64,000 bases of DNA from Paludisphaera soli (GTDB lineage: Bacteria > Planctomycetota > Planctomycetia > Isosphaerales > Isosphaeraceae), in contig NZ_JAALJI010000003.1 of the NCBI RefSeq assembly GCF_011064595.1, positions 186,001 to 250,000 of the forward strand, given 5' to 3'. Position 1 is the stretch's first letter, and every line of letters begins with the position of its first letter. A program made the position numbers and the translations under genes. Positions 9,090-17,606 of the stretch are shown here, in pieces. The notes under the pieces are model-generated. The model worked only from the letters and a program-made list of their open reading frames with translations. It was not told the origin of the DNA and made no database searches.

Positions 9090-11039
9090 ATGGCAAGCCG
9101 ACTCGGCTCGGGTTGGATCAACCAGGTGTCCCGGATCGCCGGGCCGACGCCCGCGGGACGTTTCGCCTCGTTCGCCGTGCAGGTCCACCGCGTCAACGCC
9201 CTGGAACCCAAATTCGAGCCCCTGACGGACGCCGAGCTTCGCGAGAAGGCCCACGCCCTCCGACTGCGCGCCCGGCAGGGCGACTCCCTCAACGCCCTGC
9301 TGCCGGAAGCCTTCGCCCTGACCCGCGAGGCCGCCAAGCGGACGATCGGCCAGCGCCAGTTCGACGTGCAGGTGCTCGGCGGCGTCGCCATCCACAACAG
9401 CTGCATCGCCGAGCTGGAGACGGGCGAGGGCAAGACCCTGGTCGCCACCATGCCGGCCTTCCTCAACGCGCTCCAGGCCAAGGGCGTCTACGTCGTCACC
9501 GTCAACGACTACCTCGCCCGCCGCGACGCCGAGTGGATGGGCCAGGTCTACCGCCACCTGGGCCTGACCGTCGGCTGCATCCAGACCGGGATGGCCGACT
9601 CCGAGCGTCGCAAGGCCTACAACTGCGACGTCACCTACGGCACCAGCAAGGAGATGGGCTTCGACTTCCTCCGCGACGAGCTGAAGCGGCTCCAGCTGGG
9701 CGACACCCATCGCAAGTCGTTCGAGCAGGCCTTCCTCGGCCAGGGGACCCATGCCGAGGCCGAGACTCCGGTCCAGCGCACCCACCACTTCGCGATGGTC
9801 GACGAGGCCGACAGCATCCTGATCGACGAGGCCCGCACGCCGCTCATCATCGGCGCCAACAACCAGCCGACCCAGGAGGAAGCCTCCGCCTACTACGGCG
9901 CCGACCAGCTCGCCGCGACCCTCGTCCGGATCAAGGATTACAAGTACGACCCGATCGAGAAGAAGGCCGAGCTGACCTCCGCCGGCCGCCGCAAGGTCCA
10001 GGCCCGCGCGGCGCATTCCTCGTTCGGAATGCTGACGGTGGACTCGCTCTACGAGTACGTCGAGCGTTCCCTCCGCGCCCAGATCGCCTACCTCCGCGAC
10101 CGCGACTACGTCATCCACGAGGGCGAGATCGTCATCGTCGACGAGTTCACCGGCCGCATGATGCCCGGCCGCCAGTGGCAGGACGGGCTCCACCAGGCCC
10201 TGCAGGCCAAGGAAAGGCTGGAGATCACTCTGGAGACGATCACCGCGGCCCGCGTCACGGTCCAGGACTTCTTCAAGCGGTTCAAGAAGCTCGCGGGCAT
10301 GACCGGGACCGCCACCACCGACGCCGCGGAGCTGCGGCGAATCTACAAGGTGGGCGTCATGAAGATCCCCACCAATCGCCACAACGGCCGCGTTTGGCTC
10401 GCCGACCGCGTCTTCTCCAACGAGGAGGAGAAGTTCCAGGCCGTCGCCGACCAGATCGTCGAGTGGAACAAGAAGGGGGCGCCGATCCTGATCGGCACCC
10501 GATCGATCGAGAAGTCGGAGCACCTCAGCGCCCTGCTCGCGGCGGCCGGCATCGAGCACCAGGTGCTCAACGCCAAGAACCACGAGATCGAGGCCCAGAT
10601 CGTCGCCCAGGCCGGCCAGAAGGGCCGCGTGACGGTCGCCACCAACATGGCCGGCCGCGGCACCGACATCAAGCTCGGCGAGGGCGTGGCGGAGCTGGGC
10701 GGTCTCCACGTCATCGGCACCGAACGCAACGAGTCGCGGCGCATCGACAGGCAGCTCGCCGGCCGCTCCGCCCGCCAGGGGGATCCCGGCATCTGTCAGT
10801 TCTTCGTCTGCCTGGAAGACGAGATCGTCGAGTCCTTCGGAGAGAAGCCCGCCAACCGCATCCGCAAGCGATACGACAGCCGGGGCGAGCTGACCAACGC
10901 CCGCTGGCGGCGCTTCTTCATCCAGGCCCAGGCCCGCAAGGAACGGCAACACTTCCGGGACCGCAAGCTCCTCATGCACTACGAGAAGCAGCGGGCCGAG
11001 ATGCGCAAGAACATGGGCCTTAATCCCGTGCTTGGCTGA
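9090..11039 (+). CDS. Short SecA-type translocase ATPase
   Basis: SecA-family motor of 649 residues. It shows the SecA Walker A (GEGKT, Lys115), the DEAD-like Walker B (VDEADSILIDEARTPL, about 237-252), the peptide-crosslinking domain, a linker region with FTGRMMPGRQW, and motor domain 2 ending in NMAGRGTDIKLG and GRSARQGDPG. It then stops about 100 residues later, so most of the helical scaffold/wing region, the C-terminal linker and the zinc-binding tail of a normal SecA are absent. ATG 9090 is chosen because AGAGGAAG sits just upstream; ATG 9072 in frame is an alternative. It is probably an accessory SecA (SecA2-like) beside a full-length SecA elsewhere in the genome, which is an inference. 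It follows murB-ftsQ. Confidence 0.88.
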   Translation: MASRLGSGWINQVSRIAGPTPAGRFASFAVQVHRVNALEPKFEPLTDAELREKAHALRLRARQGDSLNALLPEAFALTREAAKRTIGQRQFDVQVLGGVAIHNSCIAELETGEGKTLVATMPAFLNALQAKGVYVVTVNDYLARRDAEWMGQVYRHLGLTVGCIQTGMADSERRKAYNCDVTYGTSKEMGFDFLRDELKRLQLGDTHRKSFEQAFLGQGTHAEAETPVQRTHHFAMVDEADSILIDEARTPLIIGANNQPTQEEASAYYGADQLAATLVRIKDYKYDPIEKKAELTSAGRRKVQARAAHSSFGMLTVDSLYEYVERSLRAQIAYLRDRDYVIHEGEIVIVDEFTGRMMPGRQWQDGLHQALQAKERLEITLETITAARVTVQDFFKRFKKLAGMTGTATTDAAELRRIYKVGVMKIPTNRHNGRVWLADRVFSNEEEKFQAVADQIVEWNKKGAPILIGTRSIEKSEHLSALLAAAGIEHQVLNAKNHEIEAQIVAQAGQKGRVTVATNMAGRGTDIKLGEGVAELGGLHVIGTERNESRRIDRQLAGRSARQGDPGICQFFVCLEDEIVESFGEKPANRIRKRYDSRGELTNARWRRFFIQAQARKERQHFRDRKLLMHYEKQRAEMRKNMGLNPVLG

Positions 11040-11131
11040 GCCTCCATGGCGCGATAGGCTGGAGCCGCTTCGCTTCGGGCCCGCTCCCCGCGGGCTTCCC
11101 GTCCCACTCCACCCGAAATCAGGGGCCCTTC

Positions 11132-11599
11132 ATGCAGGTCTGGACTTCCGCCCGCGGACTCGCGGCGCTTCTCGTCGGGATCTCGATGACCTCGCTCGCG
11201 ACGGCGGACGAGGCCAGGGTCGAGGACAAGGAGTCGGAGAACGTCACGGTCACCTGCCCCACATCGGGCCTGGCTATCCTGAGTGGCTCCTCGATGACGG
11301 TCAACGGGACGATCCAGGTCGCCAAGGGCGAGCTGGCGCCGGACCTCGTGACGATCGGCTTCCTGGACGACGAGGACGCCTTGCTCGGATCCCATACCCT
11401 CACGCTCGGTCAGGAGACCGACTCGGGGACCTACAAGAAGACCAAGACGTCACACCTGTTCTGGATCAACATCAAGGCACCGACCAGGGTCGGAGAATGC
11501 CGACTCGTCGTCGAGACCCAGAAGTTCGCCCCGGGATCCGCAGTCGATCGAACCATCCTTAGGGAACGCATGAAGCCGCTGAAGCTCGAAATCAAGTAA
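11132..11599 (+). CDS. Secreted protein of unknown function
   Basis: Protein of 155 residues with a typical Sec signal peptide (hydrophobic core GLAALLVGISMTSLA, likely cut after ATA or TADEA) and a mature part of about 130 residues rich in alternating polar and hydrophobic residues, suggesting a small all-beta domain. Two Cys (TCPTSG and GECRL) could form a disulfide. I do not recognise the family. It lies 92 bases after the short secA gene on the same strand; a functional link to that translocase is possible but unproven. Confidence 0.65.
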   Translation: MQVWTSARGLAALLVGISMTSLATADEARVEDKESENVTVTCPTSGLAILSGSSMTVNGTIQVAKGELAPDLVTIGFLDDEDALLGSHTLTLGQETDSGTYKKTKTSHLFWINIKAPTRVGECRLVVETQKFAPGSAVDRTILRERMKPLKLEIK

Positions 11600-11623
11600 C
11601 CGGTCGGCCGAGCGGGATCCCCC

Positions 11624-12601
11624 TCACCCCCGCACCAGCTCGCGGCCCAGTCGCCGCAGGCGGTCGTCGAGCTTCGCGACCGGCCCGAGATGCTTCTCCA
11701 TCGTCGCGATCCGGTCGCCGCCCCCGATCGTCCGCAGGTCGTCGAGCCAGGCGACCGTCGGGCGGTACATCGAACGAGACGAAAGCAGGCTGTAGATCAG
11801 CAGCCAGGCCTGGCCGTAGGCCAGCTGGGCCGTTTCTGGGTCGTCGAACAGGGCGTCCTCGGTCAGCAGTCGCGAGGTCTCGATCCACGCCTCATCCGCC
11901 CGGATCGAGGCGCGGATGGCTTCCAGCCTGGGCTGGTTGACGCGACCCACGGGGGCCCGCGAGGTCCTGCGCCACATTTCGAAATAGGTCGCCAGCCCTT
12001 CGGTGACGCACTTCGGGGGCTCTTTCGTCAACGAGAGGAGCCCCGTGTTGAAGCAGAGCAGGTGCGTCGTCTCGTGGACGAGCGTGAACGTGTTGATCCG
12101 CTCCGCCGCGCCGCCGACCCCCTGGTCGGGCCGGAAATCGAACACGACGAGCCGGTCGGCGTCGAGGTCGAAGTGCCCCCCCACGTCCTTCCCCGGAGCC
12201 TCCCCCACGAGCGCCCCGTAGGAGATCGCGTCCTTCAACACGACGACGGTCATGCGGTCTTCCGGGAAATCGACCCGGAACCCCCGATCACGCAGGTGGC
12301 TCAGGAAGACCCGTCCCAGGCCCTCGCAGATCTCCAGCGCCGCGTCTCGGAACGGCTCGGGCGCGTCGCCGACGCCGAGGAAGTGCGCGGTCCGCGAGAC
12401 CCCGAAAGGTCCAAGGCCCGCCTTCCTCGCCTGCTCGGCGAGCTTGGCCACCCGATCGGCGTCCCCCGCCTCGACGCGTGACTGGGACTCTCCGATGGAT
12501 CGACCCGGCCTCGCCAGGCCGATCGCCGAGACGACCAGGCCCCCTGAAGTCCAGGAGAGGAATCGCCTTCGGGACGAAAGGGCGTCCGGGTCTTGATGCA
12601 T
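11624..12601 (-). CDS. DUF1570-like putative metallopeptidase, Tat-exported
   Basis: Protein of 325 residues starting at ATG 12601. The N-terminus has a twin-arginine-like signal (SRRRFLSWTSGG followed by a hydrophobic run). The middle contains a zincin motif, VHETTHLLCFNTGL, with His176, Glu177 and His180, and a downstream TEGLATYFE that could supply the third zinc-ligand Glu, as in gluzincins. This matches DUF1570-type proteins common in planctomycetes. Peptidase activity is inferred from the motif only. A perfect TATAAT on the minus strand at 12669-12674 would start transcription about 60 bases upstream of the ATG. Its 3' end faces the preceding secreted-protein gene at 24 bases. Confidence 0.75.
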   Translation of the reverse strand: MHQDPDALSSRRRFLSWTSGGLVVSAIGLARPGRSIGESQSRVEAGDADRVAKLAEQARKAGLGPFGVSRTAHFLGVGDAPEPFRDAALEICEGLGRVFLSHLRDRGFRVDFPEDRMTVVVLKDAISYGALVGEAPGKDVGGHFDLDADRLVVFDFRPDQGVGGAAERINTFTLVHETTHLLCFNTGLLSLTKEPPKCVTEGLATYFEMWRRTSRAPVGRVNQPRLEAIRASIRADEAWIETSRLLTEDALFDDPETAQLAYGQAWLLIYSLLSSRSMYRPTVAWLDDLRTIGGGDRIATMEKHLGPVAKLDDRLRRLGRELVRG

Positions 12602-12668
12602 GCGGCATAGCCCGTTTTGAGGGGGGAAATGGGGTCCGGAACTCACCTCGGCGCAAATCGACGACTCG

Positions 12669-12674
12669 ATTATA
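12669..12674 (-). promoter_or_regulatory. Candidate -10 box for the DUF1570-like gene
   Basis: TATAAT on the minus strand, an exact match to the sigma-70 -10 consensus, about 70 bases before the start codon. The -35 position (CTCTTA at 17-base spacing) is poor, so it may need an activator. Confidence 0.4.
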
Positions 12675-12822
12675 CTCCGCTCCGTCCAGAGTAAGAGCGC
12701 CGGGCACCCCGCGCTCGACAGGGATGGTTTTGGATCAAGACGCAACACCTAGTTTCCCTCGCGTGCCGAGCTCGCCCCCCACGACGAAAGCTCCACATGC
12801 CGGGACGCTTGCGAGGATGGAC

Positions 12823-13761
12823 ATGCCTGAGCGCATCTTGCTGACCGGTGGAACCGGCTTCTTCGGTCGTCGCATCGCGGAGGTCCTGCGCGCCCGAGGG
12901 CACCAGGTCGTCACGCCCGGCCGCCCCGACTTCAACCTGATGGACCCCGCCTCCACGACCCGCACCCTGGAGCAGGTCCGCCCCGACACGGTCGTCCACT
13001 CCGCCGCCCACTACGGCGGCCTGGGCATCTGCGTGGCCGAGCCGGTCCAGATCTTCCAGCGCAACGTCATCATGGGCGTGAACCTGCTGGACGCCGCCGC
13101 CAAGGTGGGGACCAAGAAGTTCCTGACCATCGGCTCCGCGTGCGCCTACGCCGGGGCCGTGAACGGCGACATGAAGGAGAGCGACTTCTGGTCGGGCCCG
13201 CTCCACCCCTCGGTCGAGTCGTACGGGTTCACCAAGAAGGTGATGGAAGTCGGCATGCGGGCCTACCAGCGGGGCTGCGGGATGATGGGCCAGATGCCCA
13301 TCGTCACGAACCTTTACGGCGAGCACGACGTTTTCGGCGAGTATCGCTCGCACGTCGCCGCCGCCCTCATCAAGAAGTTCGCCGACGCGGTGATCGAGAA
13401 GAAGAAGCAGGTCGTCTGCTGGGGCACCGGCGCCCCCGTACGCGAGTTCATCTACTCCGGCGACGCCGCCGAAGGCGTGGCCCGGCTGCTGGAGAGCGGT
13501 TACACCGACCCCCTCAACCTCGGCACCGGCATCGGCACGACCATCAAGGAACTCTCCGAGATCGTCGCCCGCCTCACCCGGTTCGACGGCGAGATCGTCT
13601 GGGACACCTCCAAGCCCGACGGCGTCATGCGGAAGGTGCTCGACGTCTCCAAGATGGAGAGCGTCCTGAACTGGAAGCCCCCCACGAGCCTCGAAGCCGG
13701 TCTCGAGAAGACGATTAAGTGGTACATGGCCAACAAGGCCGAGGCCGACGCCCGCAACTGA
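12823..13761 (+). CDS. GDP-L-fucose synthase-like NAD-dependent epimerase
   Basis: Extended short-chain dehydrogenase of 312 residues. It has the nucleotide loop GGTGFFG near the N-terminus, a Ser/Cys pair in IGSACAY, the catalytic YxxxK in SYGFTKK, and NLYGEHDVFG followed by a SHVAAALIKKF segment whose His aligns with the catalytic His of GDP-L-fucose synthase. It therefore likely performs epimerisation/reduction of a nucleotide sugar for surface glycans. No gmd (GDP-mannose dehydratase) is adjacent, so the substrate is uncertain. ATG 12823 is preferred because GAGGA lies about 5 bases upstream; ATG 12817 is the alternative. A strong intrinsic terminator follows at 13800. Confidence 0.85.
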   Translation: MPERILLTGGTGFFGRRIAEVLRARGHQVVTPGRPDFNLMDPASTTRTLEQVRPDTVVHSAAHYGGLGICVAEPVQIFQRNVIMGVNLLDAAAKVGTKKFLTIGSACAYAGAVNGDMKESDFWSGPLHPSVESYGFTKKVMEVGMRAYQRGCGMMGQMPIVTNLYGEHDVFGEYRSHVAAALIKKFADAVIEKKKQVVCWGTGAPVREFIYSGDAAEGVARLLESGYTDPLNLGTGIGTTIKELSEIVARLTRFDGEIVWDTSKPDGVMRKVLDVSKMESVLNWKPPTSLEAGLEKTIKWYMANKAEADARN

Positions 13762-13799
13762 ACCGACGTCCGTCGATCGACGCTCCGAAGACGCCTCCG

Positions 13800-13825
13800 A
13801 CGCCCCCTCGCGCCGGGGGCGTTTT
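13800..13825 (+). terminator. Rho-independent terminator after the epimerase gene
   Basis: ACGCCCCC (13800-13807), a 7-base loop and GGGGGCGT (13815-13822), running into TTTT at 13822-13825. It lies 38 bases after the stop codon and is the clearest classical terminator in the window. Confidence 0.75.
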
Positions 13826-14122
13826 CGCGCGCCTGAGGCTCCGCCCCGCCTCCGATCGCGAAGCCCCGCGCCGGAATTCCCCCGGACGAGCATCGTCATC
13901 GCGTGACACGACCTGCGCCGGTTTCGTATCACGAGCATCCATAGTAGATTCCAGGTGAGAGGTTCTCGAAAAGCCGGGATCGTCGCACGAGGACCGTCGC
14001 GGCCAGAACGCGCGTCGTCATCACAACTCGTTCGTCGCCGTCCGATCGCGTGACGACCTCCCGGCCGCTCGCGATGCTGAGAGGCCCGATTGCGTGACCA
14101 AAGCCACCATCGAAAGCGCGCC

Positions 14123-14226
14123 GAACGAACCCAATTCCTGGAGCCAAAAACGAACCTTAAGTATTACCAATAAGAAATTTATGTCGATTGGGTTCGTTTG
14201 AGGCCGGCGCGAACGAACCTAATTCC
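14123..14226. repeat. AT-rich block with direct and inverted AACGAACC repeats
   Basis: CGAACGAACCCAATTCC at 14123-14139 recurs with one change at 14210-14226. The core AACGAACCCAAT is also present inverted at 14187-14198, and a partial copy, AACGAACCT, sits at 14150-14158. The first copy and the inverted copy can form a 12-bp stem enclosing a strikingly AT-rich stretch (about 14159-14182) in otherwise GC-rich DNA. It could be a small dispersed repeat, a remnant of a mobile element, or a regulatory site for the sigma-M16 gene about 260 bases downstream. Confidence 0.65.
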
Positions 14227-14483
14227 CGCGAGCGACCCAGGCCGCCCGTTCGACGGTCTCGGAATCGCCGGTCAGTCCCTGGTGGGTCGAGGACATGGTC
14301 CCCGGGGCATGGTCCCGTGCCCGGCTGAACGGGGGTCCGAGAGGTCCGGTGGAATCTCAGCCGTCTTCATTTCGCGGAAATCCGTCACCGCAATGACGCG
14401 AGGTGCCACTCCCTGTCGAGCGATGGGAGGCCGCCCGGAGCGGCCCTTGGACGAATGGGACGGAACAGGACGGGGGGGGTTCG

Positions 14484-17400
14484 ATGATGTGCGAGGACCG
14501 GGCCACGAACTCGGACGCGGAGTTGTGGAGACAGGTCCGTGAAGGGAGTCATTCGGCGTTCGAAGAGGTCGTCGCACGCTACCAGTCGCAGGTGGCCGGG
14601 GTCGCCTACAGCACCTGCGGCAGCCTGACGACCAGCGAGGACGTCGCCCAGGAGACTTTCTGGGCGGCCTGGCGGCAATGCGAGACGCTCCAGGACCCGT
14701 CCCGTCTCGGCTCCTGGCTCTGCGGCATCGCTCGTCGTCAGGCCGCGAACGCCGCCCGCCGGTCGGCCGGTCGGACCTCGGTCGCGGTCGAACGGATCGA
14801 GGATCGCGAGGCGCCCGATCTCTCCCCCGTCGAGGAAGCCCTCCGGCGCGAGGAGGAAGCGTTCCTCTGGGCCATGCTCTCGGCGATCCCGCCGATCTAC
14901 CGCGAGGCCCTGGTCCTCTATCATCGCCAGGAACAGTCGGTGGCCGAAGTCGCCGCGAGTCTCTCCCTGTCGGAAGCCGCGGTCAAGCAGCGGCTGTCGC
15001 GGGGACGGGCCCTGCTCCGCGATCGCCTGGCCGACCGGATCGCCGACGGCCTGCGGCGAAGCCGTCCCGGCCGGTCGTTCACCGCCGGGGTGATGGCGGG
15101 GTTGTCCCTGGCCGCCGGCCCGAAGGCCGCCTCAGCTGCGGCCGCAGGCCTCGCCGCGAAGGCGGCCGTCGCCCCCTTCGCAGCCGGCGGCCTGCTCGGA
15201 ATGCTGGCGGGCCTCGGCGGCGGATGGCTCGGCGCGTGGCTGCCGGCCCAGGCGGCGCCTTCGCTCACCGAGCGCAAGCTCATCCTCCGGTCCGGTCGCC
15301 GCATGCTTGTGGTCTCGATCGGGTTCGCCGCGGTCATCCTGATCCTCGTCCGCACTTTGGGCGGGACTTCGGCCTATCTACCCGCGTGGCTCGTCGCGAT
15401 GCTCGCCTTCCAGGCGTGGGTGATCGGCGAGTCCTGGACATTGAGCCGTCGCATCCGGGAATTCCGCTCCACGCCTGTCCCGCCGGACGATCGGAACGCG
15501 ACGGCCGTGCGACGGGCCCTGGAATCATTGGTCCGTAATGTGGAGGGCCGAGCCTACCGAAGCCGGTTCCGATTCCTTGGCCTGCCGCTCCTCGACATCC
15601 AGGCGGGCGATCCCCCGAAGTTCGACCAGGAAGGACGGGAGTTGGAGCCCGCGGCCCCGCGAAGGACCGCCACGGGCTGGATCGCCGTCGGGGACGAGGC
15701 GCGGGGGGTCCTGCTGGCGATGGGCCATCGAGCCTTCGGCGGCGTGGCGATCGGCGGGGCGGCGGTCGGCCTCGTCGCCTTCGGGGGCGTCGCGGTCGGC
15801 CTGGTGGGGGTCGGCGGGGTGGCGGTCGGACTCCTCGCCGCCGGTGGGGCGTCCCTCGGAGCCCTGGCGATCGGCGGCCTGGCCGTCGGCGATCTCGCCT
15901 TCGGCGGGGCGGCCGTGGGGTGGAGCGTGGCCGTAGGCGGCCTGGCCGTCGCCAGGGAGACGGCCCTTGGGGGAGCCTCATTCGCTCGCCACGTGGTCGT
16001 CGCCCCGGAGGCCGCCGCACGGTTGCTGACCGGGAGCGAGATCGGCGTCCCCGCCCTCGATCGACCGATCGTCCGCGCCGCACGCTGGATGCTGGGCCAG
16101 GGTCGGCCGCTCGGGATCGGCGTCGGCGCGGTGGCCGTGTCCCTGGAGGTGCTGCGACTTCGAATCCTGTACCGGCGACACGCCGCGACCCCACGATCGG
16201 TCTCGAAGGCGCTTGGCCTGGCCTTGCTGACGGGCCTGGCCGGATGCTCCAGCCCCGCGTCCCCGGCCTCACCCACCCGGCTCCGGCTGGGCAACGGTCT
16301 ATCGGTCCTCTTGCGACCCGTGGCCGGGGCCTCGCAGGTGGCGGTCGTCGTCCTATACGATATAGGTGGCGACCACGACCCGGCGGGGCGTTCCGGATTG
16401 GCCCACTTGACCGAGCACCTTTACGTTACGGCCGCCGCGGGAGAGATGCCCGCCCGTTCGGCCCAGGATTTCTTCCAGCGTTATCCGGCGGGCTGTAACG
16501 CCCAGACGGGAGATCGTTACACGGTCTTCGCGACCGTCGGGCCTCCCGAGGACCTCGAAGCCCAGGTCGCCGAAGCCGCCGCGCGGATGGCCTCGCTCCG
16601 GATCACCGATGCTGACCTCGATCGGGAGAAGCCCCGCCTTGCGGCGGAACTGGCCTCCATGTTCGAGCAGTCGCCGAACCTGGCCGCGATCAACACCGCC
16701 CGCGAGGTCGTCCGACCGACGCCGAACGGAGGACGCCGGGGAGGCCTCGCCGAGCAAGTCTCGAGGCTCACGACGGGCGAACTCGTCGATCGCTGGCGAC
16801 GTTTCTACAAGCCGCGCAACGCCCGCCTCGTCCTGACCGGCGCGATCGACGCGGCCAACGCGGCGACCCTGGTCCGTCGCCATTTCGATGCGATCTCCGA
16901 GGGCGAGGCGGTCCCCCCGCCCGGCGACCCCGGCGCGATCGCGACGCCTCGCGAACGGCTCATCCCCCGTCCGCCCGGCGATCCGACCGTCGCCGCCGCG
17001 GCCGTCGCCGCGCCGCTCCCAGGGTCCCCTGGCTATGCGGAGTACCTCGTCCTCGGCGCCCGGCTGATGAAGGAGGGCCAGGACGGATCCGGCGGCGTGC
17101 AGATCTACATGCCGATCCTGGACGACCCGGCGGCGCTCGTCGTCTCGACCGTCGCGGCGGCCGGAGAGACTGCGGAGGAGGCTGCACGACGGCTGGACCG
17201 TCGTCTCACGCACATCGTCTCGGCCGAACTCTCGCCCGGCGAAGCTCGGGAGGCGCAGGCGACGTTGGGCTTCTTCCTCGGGACCTCCGATCTGCCCGAT
17301 CAAGCTTTGTCCGCCAACGTCTACGGCGTGGCGTTCACGCTCGGCCGCCGCGAACAACTCGGGATCGACCCCGAGCGGCTGAAGGGCGACTTCGAGCGAG

Positions 17401-17495
17401 TCACGCCCGAAAGCCTCAGCCGGATCGCTTCGGAAATCTTCGGCGAGTCGAGACGTGGATTGGCCCGAGTCGGCCCTCCGGGAGCCGCCCCCTGA
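14484..17495 (+). CDS. ECF sigma factor fused to membrane repeat region and M16-like zinc peptidase
   Basis: One 1003-residue reading frame. Residues 12-95 are sigma-70 region 2 (SEDVAQETFWAAWRQ) and 125-185 region 4 (an IPPIYREALVLYH helix, then VAEVAASLSLSEAAVKQRLS). Residues 200-255 and 275-318 are hydrophobic. Residues 417-490 are a decapeptide repeat of the GGxAxGxxAx type. Another hydrophobic segment ends in the lipobox-like LLTGLAGCSS (582-590). Residues 598-990 resemble an M16 (insulinase/pitrilysin) domain with HLTEH (His641, Glu644, His645) and Glu722, 76 residues after His645, the spacing expected for the third zinc ligand. The start is ATG 14484 or 14487. I see no stop or frameshift between modules. 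Planctomycete ECF factors with long C-terminal extensions are known; this peptidase pairing is the unusual part. Autoproteolytic or stress control is an inference. Confidence 0.82.
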   Translation: MMCEDRATNSDAELWRQVREGSHSAFEEVVARYQSQVAGVAYSTCGSLTTSEDVAQETFWAAWRQCETLQDPSRLGSWLCGIARRQAANAARRSAGRTSVAVERIEDREAPDLSPVEEALRREEEAFLWAMLSAIPPIYREALVLYHRQEQSVAEVAASLSLSEAAVKQRLSRGRALLRDRLADRIADGLRRSRPGRSFTAGVMAGLSLAAGPKAASAAAAGLAAKAAVAPFAAGGLLGMLAGLGGGWLGAWLPAQAAPSLTERKLILRSGRRMLVVSIGFAAVILILVRTLGGTSAYLPAWLVAMLAFQAWVIGESWTLSRRIREFRSTPVPPDDRNATAVRRALESLVRNVEGRAYRSRFRFLGLPLLDIQAGDPPKFDQEGRELEPAAPRRTATGWIAVGDEARGVLLAMGHRAFGGVAIGGAAVGLVAFGGVAVGLVGVGGVAVGLLAAGGASLGALAIGGLAVGDLAFGGAAVGWSVAVGGLAVARETALGGASFARHVVVAPEAAARLLTGSEIGVPALDRPIVRAARWMLGQGRPLGIGVGAVAVSLEVLRLRILYRRHAATPRSVSKALGLALLTGLAGCSSPASPASPTRLRLGNGLSVLLRPVAGASQVAVVVLYDIGGDHDPAGRSGLAHLTEHLYVTAAAGEMPARSAQDFFQRYPAGCNAQTGDRYTVFATVGPPEDLEAQVAEAAARMASLRITDADLDREKPRLAAELASMFEQSPNLAAINTAREVVRPTPNGGRRGGLAEQVSRLTTGELVDRWRRFYKPRNARLVLTGAIDAANAATLVRRHFDAISEGEAVPPPGDPGAIATPRERLIPRPPGDPTVAAAAVAAPLPGSPGYAEYLVLGARLMKEGQDGSGGVQIYMPILDDPAALVVSTVAAAGETAEEAARRLDRRLTHIVSAELSPGEAREAQATLGFFLGTSDLPDQALSANVYGVAFTLGRREQLGIDPERLKGDFERVTPESLSRIASEIFGESRRGLARVGPPGAAP

Positions 17496-17509
17496 CGGGC
17501 GATCTGACC

Positions 17510-17538
17510 TTGTCGCCCGGGGGCTTTCCCTCTATGTT
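17510..17538 (+). promoter_or_regulatory. Candidate promoter for the methyltransferase gene
   Basis: TTGTCG (17510-17515), 17-base spacer, TATGTT (17533-17538). The -35 box overlaps the right arm of a 7-bp hairpin (CGGGCGA 17496-17502 with TCGCCCG 17513-17519) that may terminate the preceding gene, so the two readings partly compete. Confidence 0.35.
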
Positions 17539-17606
17539 ATCGTCCCAATGGATTGCCCCAGCGGCCGCGAGGCCGCGCACGAGTCGACATCATGGAGGGA
17601 TGAACC

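Larger units (their letters stand above)
13762..14483. other. Gene-free interval of about 720 bases
   Basis: It holds the intrinsic terminator of the epimerase gene (13800-13825) and, at 14123-14226, an AT-rich block with repeated and inverted AACGAACC units (listed separately). Small open frames here show no start signal or recognisable product, so I call no gene. Confidence 0.6.

Noticed and set aside
11600-11657. GC-rich imperfect hairpin between the secreted-protein gene and the DUF1570 gene
   Set aside because: Pairing needs a two-base bulge and most of it lies in coding sequence; not distinct enough from background GC structure.
13929-14147. Small minus-strand open frame of 72 codons in the repeat-bearing gap
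   Set aside because: It has no ribosome binding site, no recognisable motif, and overlaps the AT-rich repeat block.
15700-15960. Tandem GGCGG-rich DNA as a possible CRISPR or minisatellite
   Set aside because: The periodicity is at the protein level (GGxAxGxxAx decapeptides) with varied codons, and there are no spacers.
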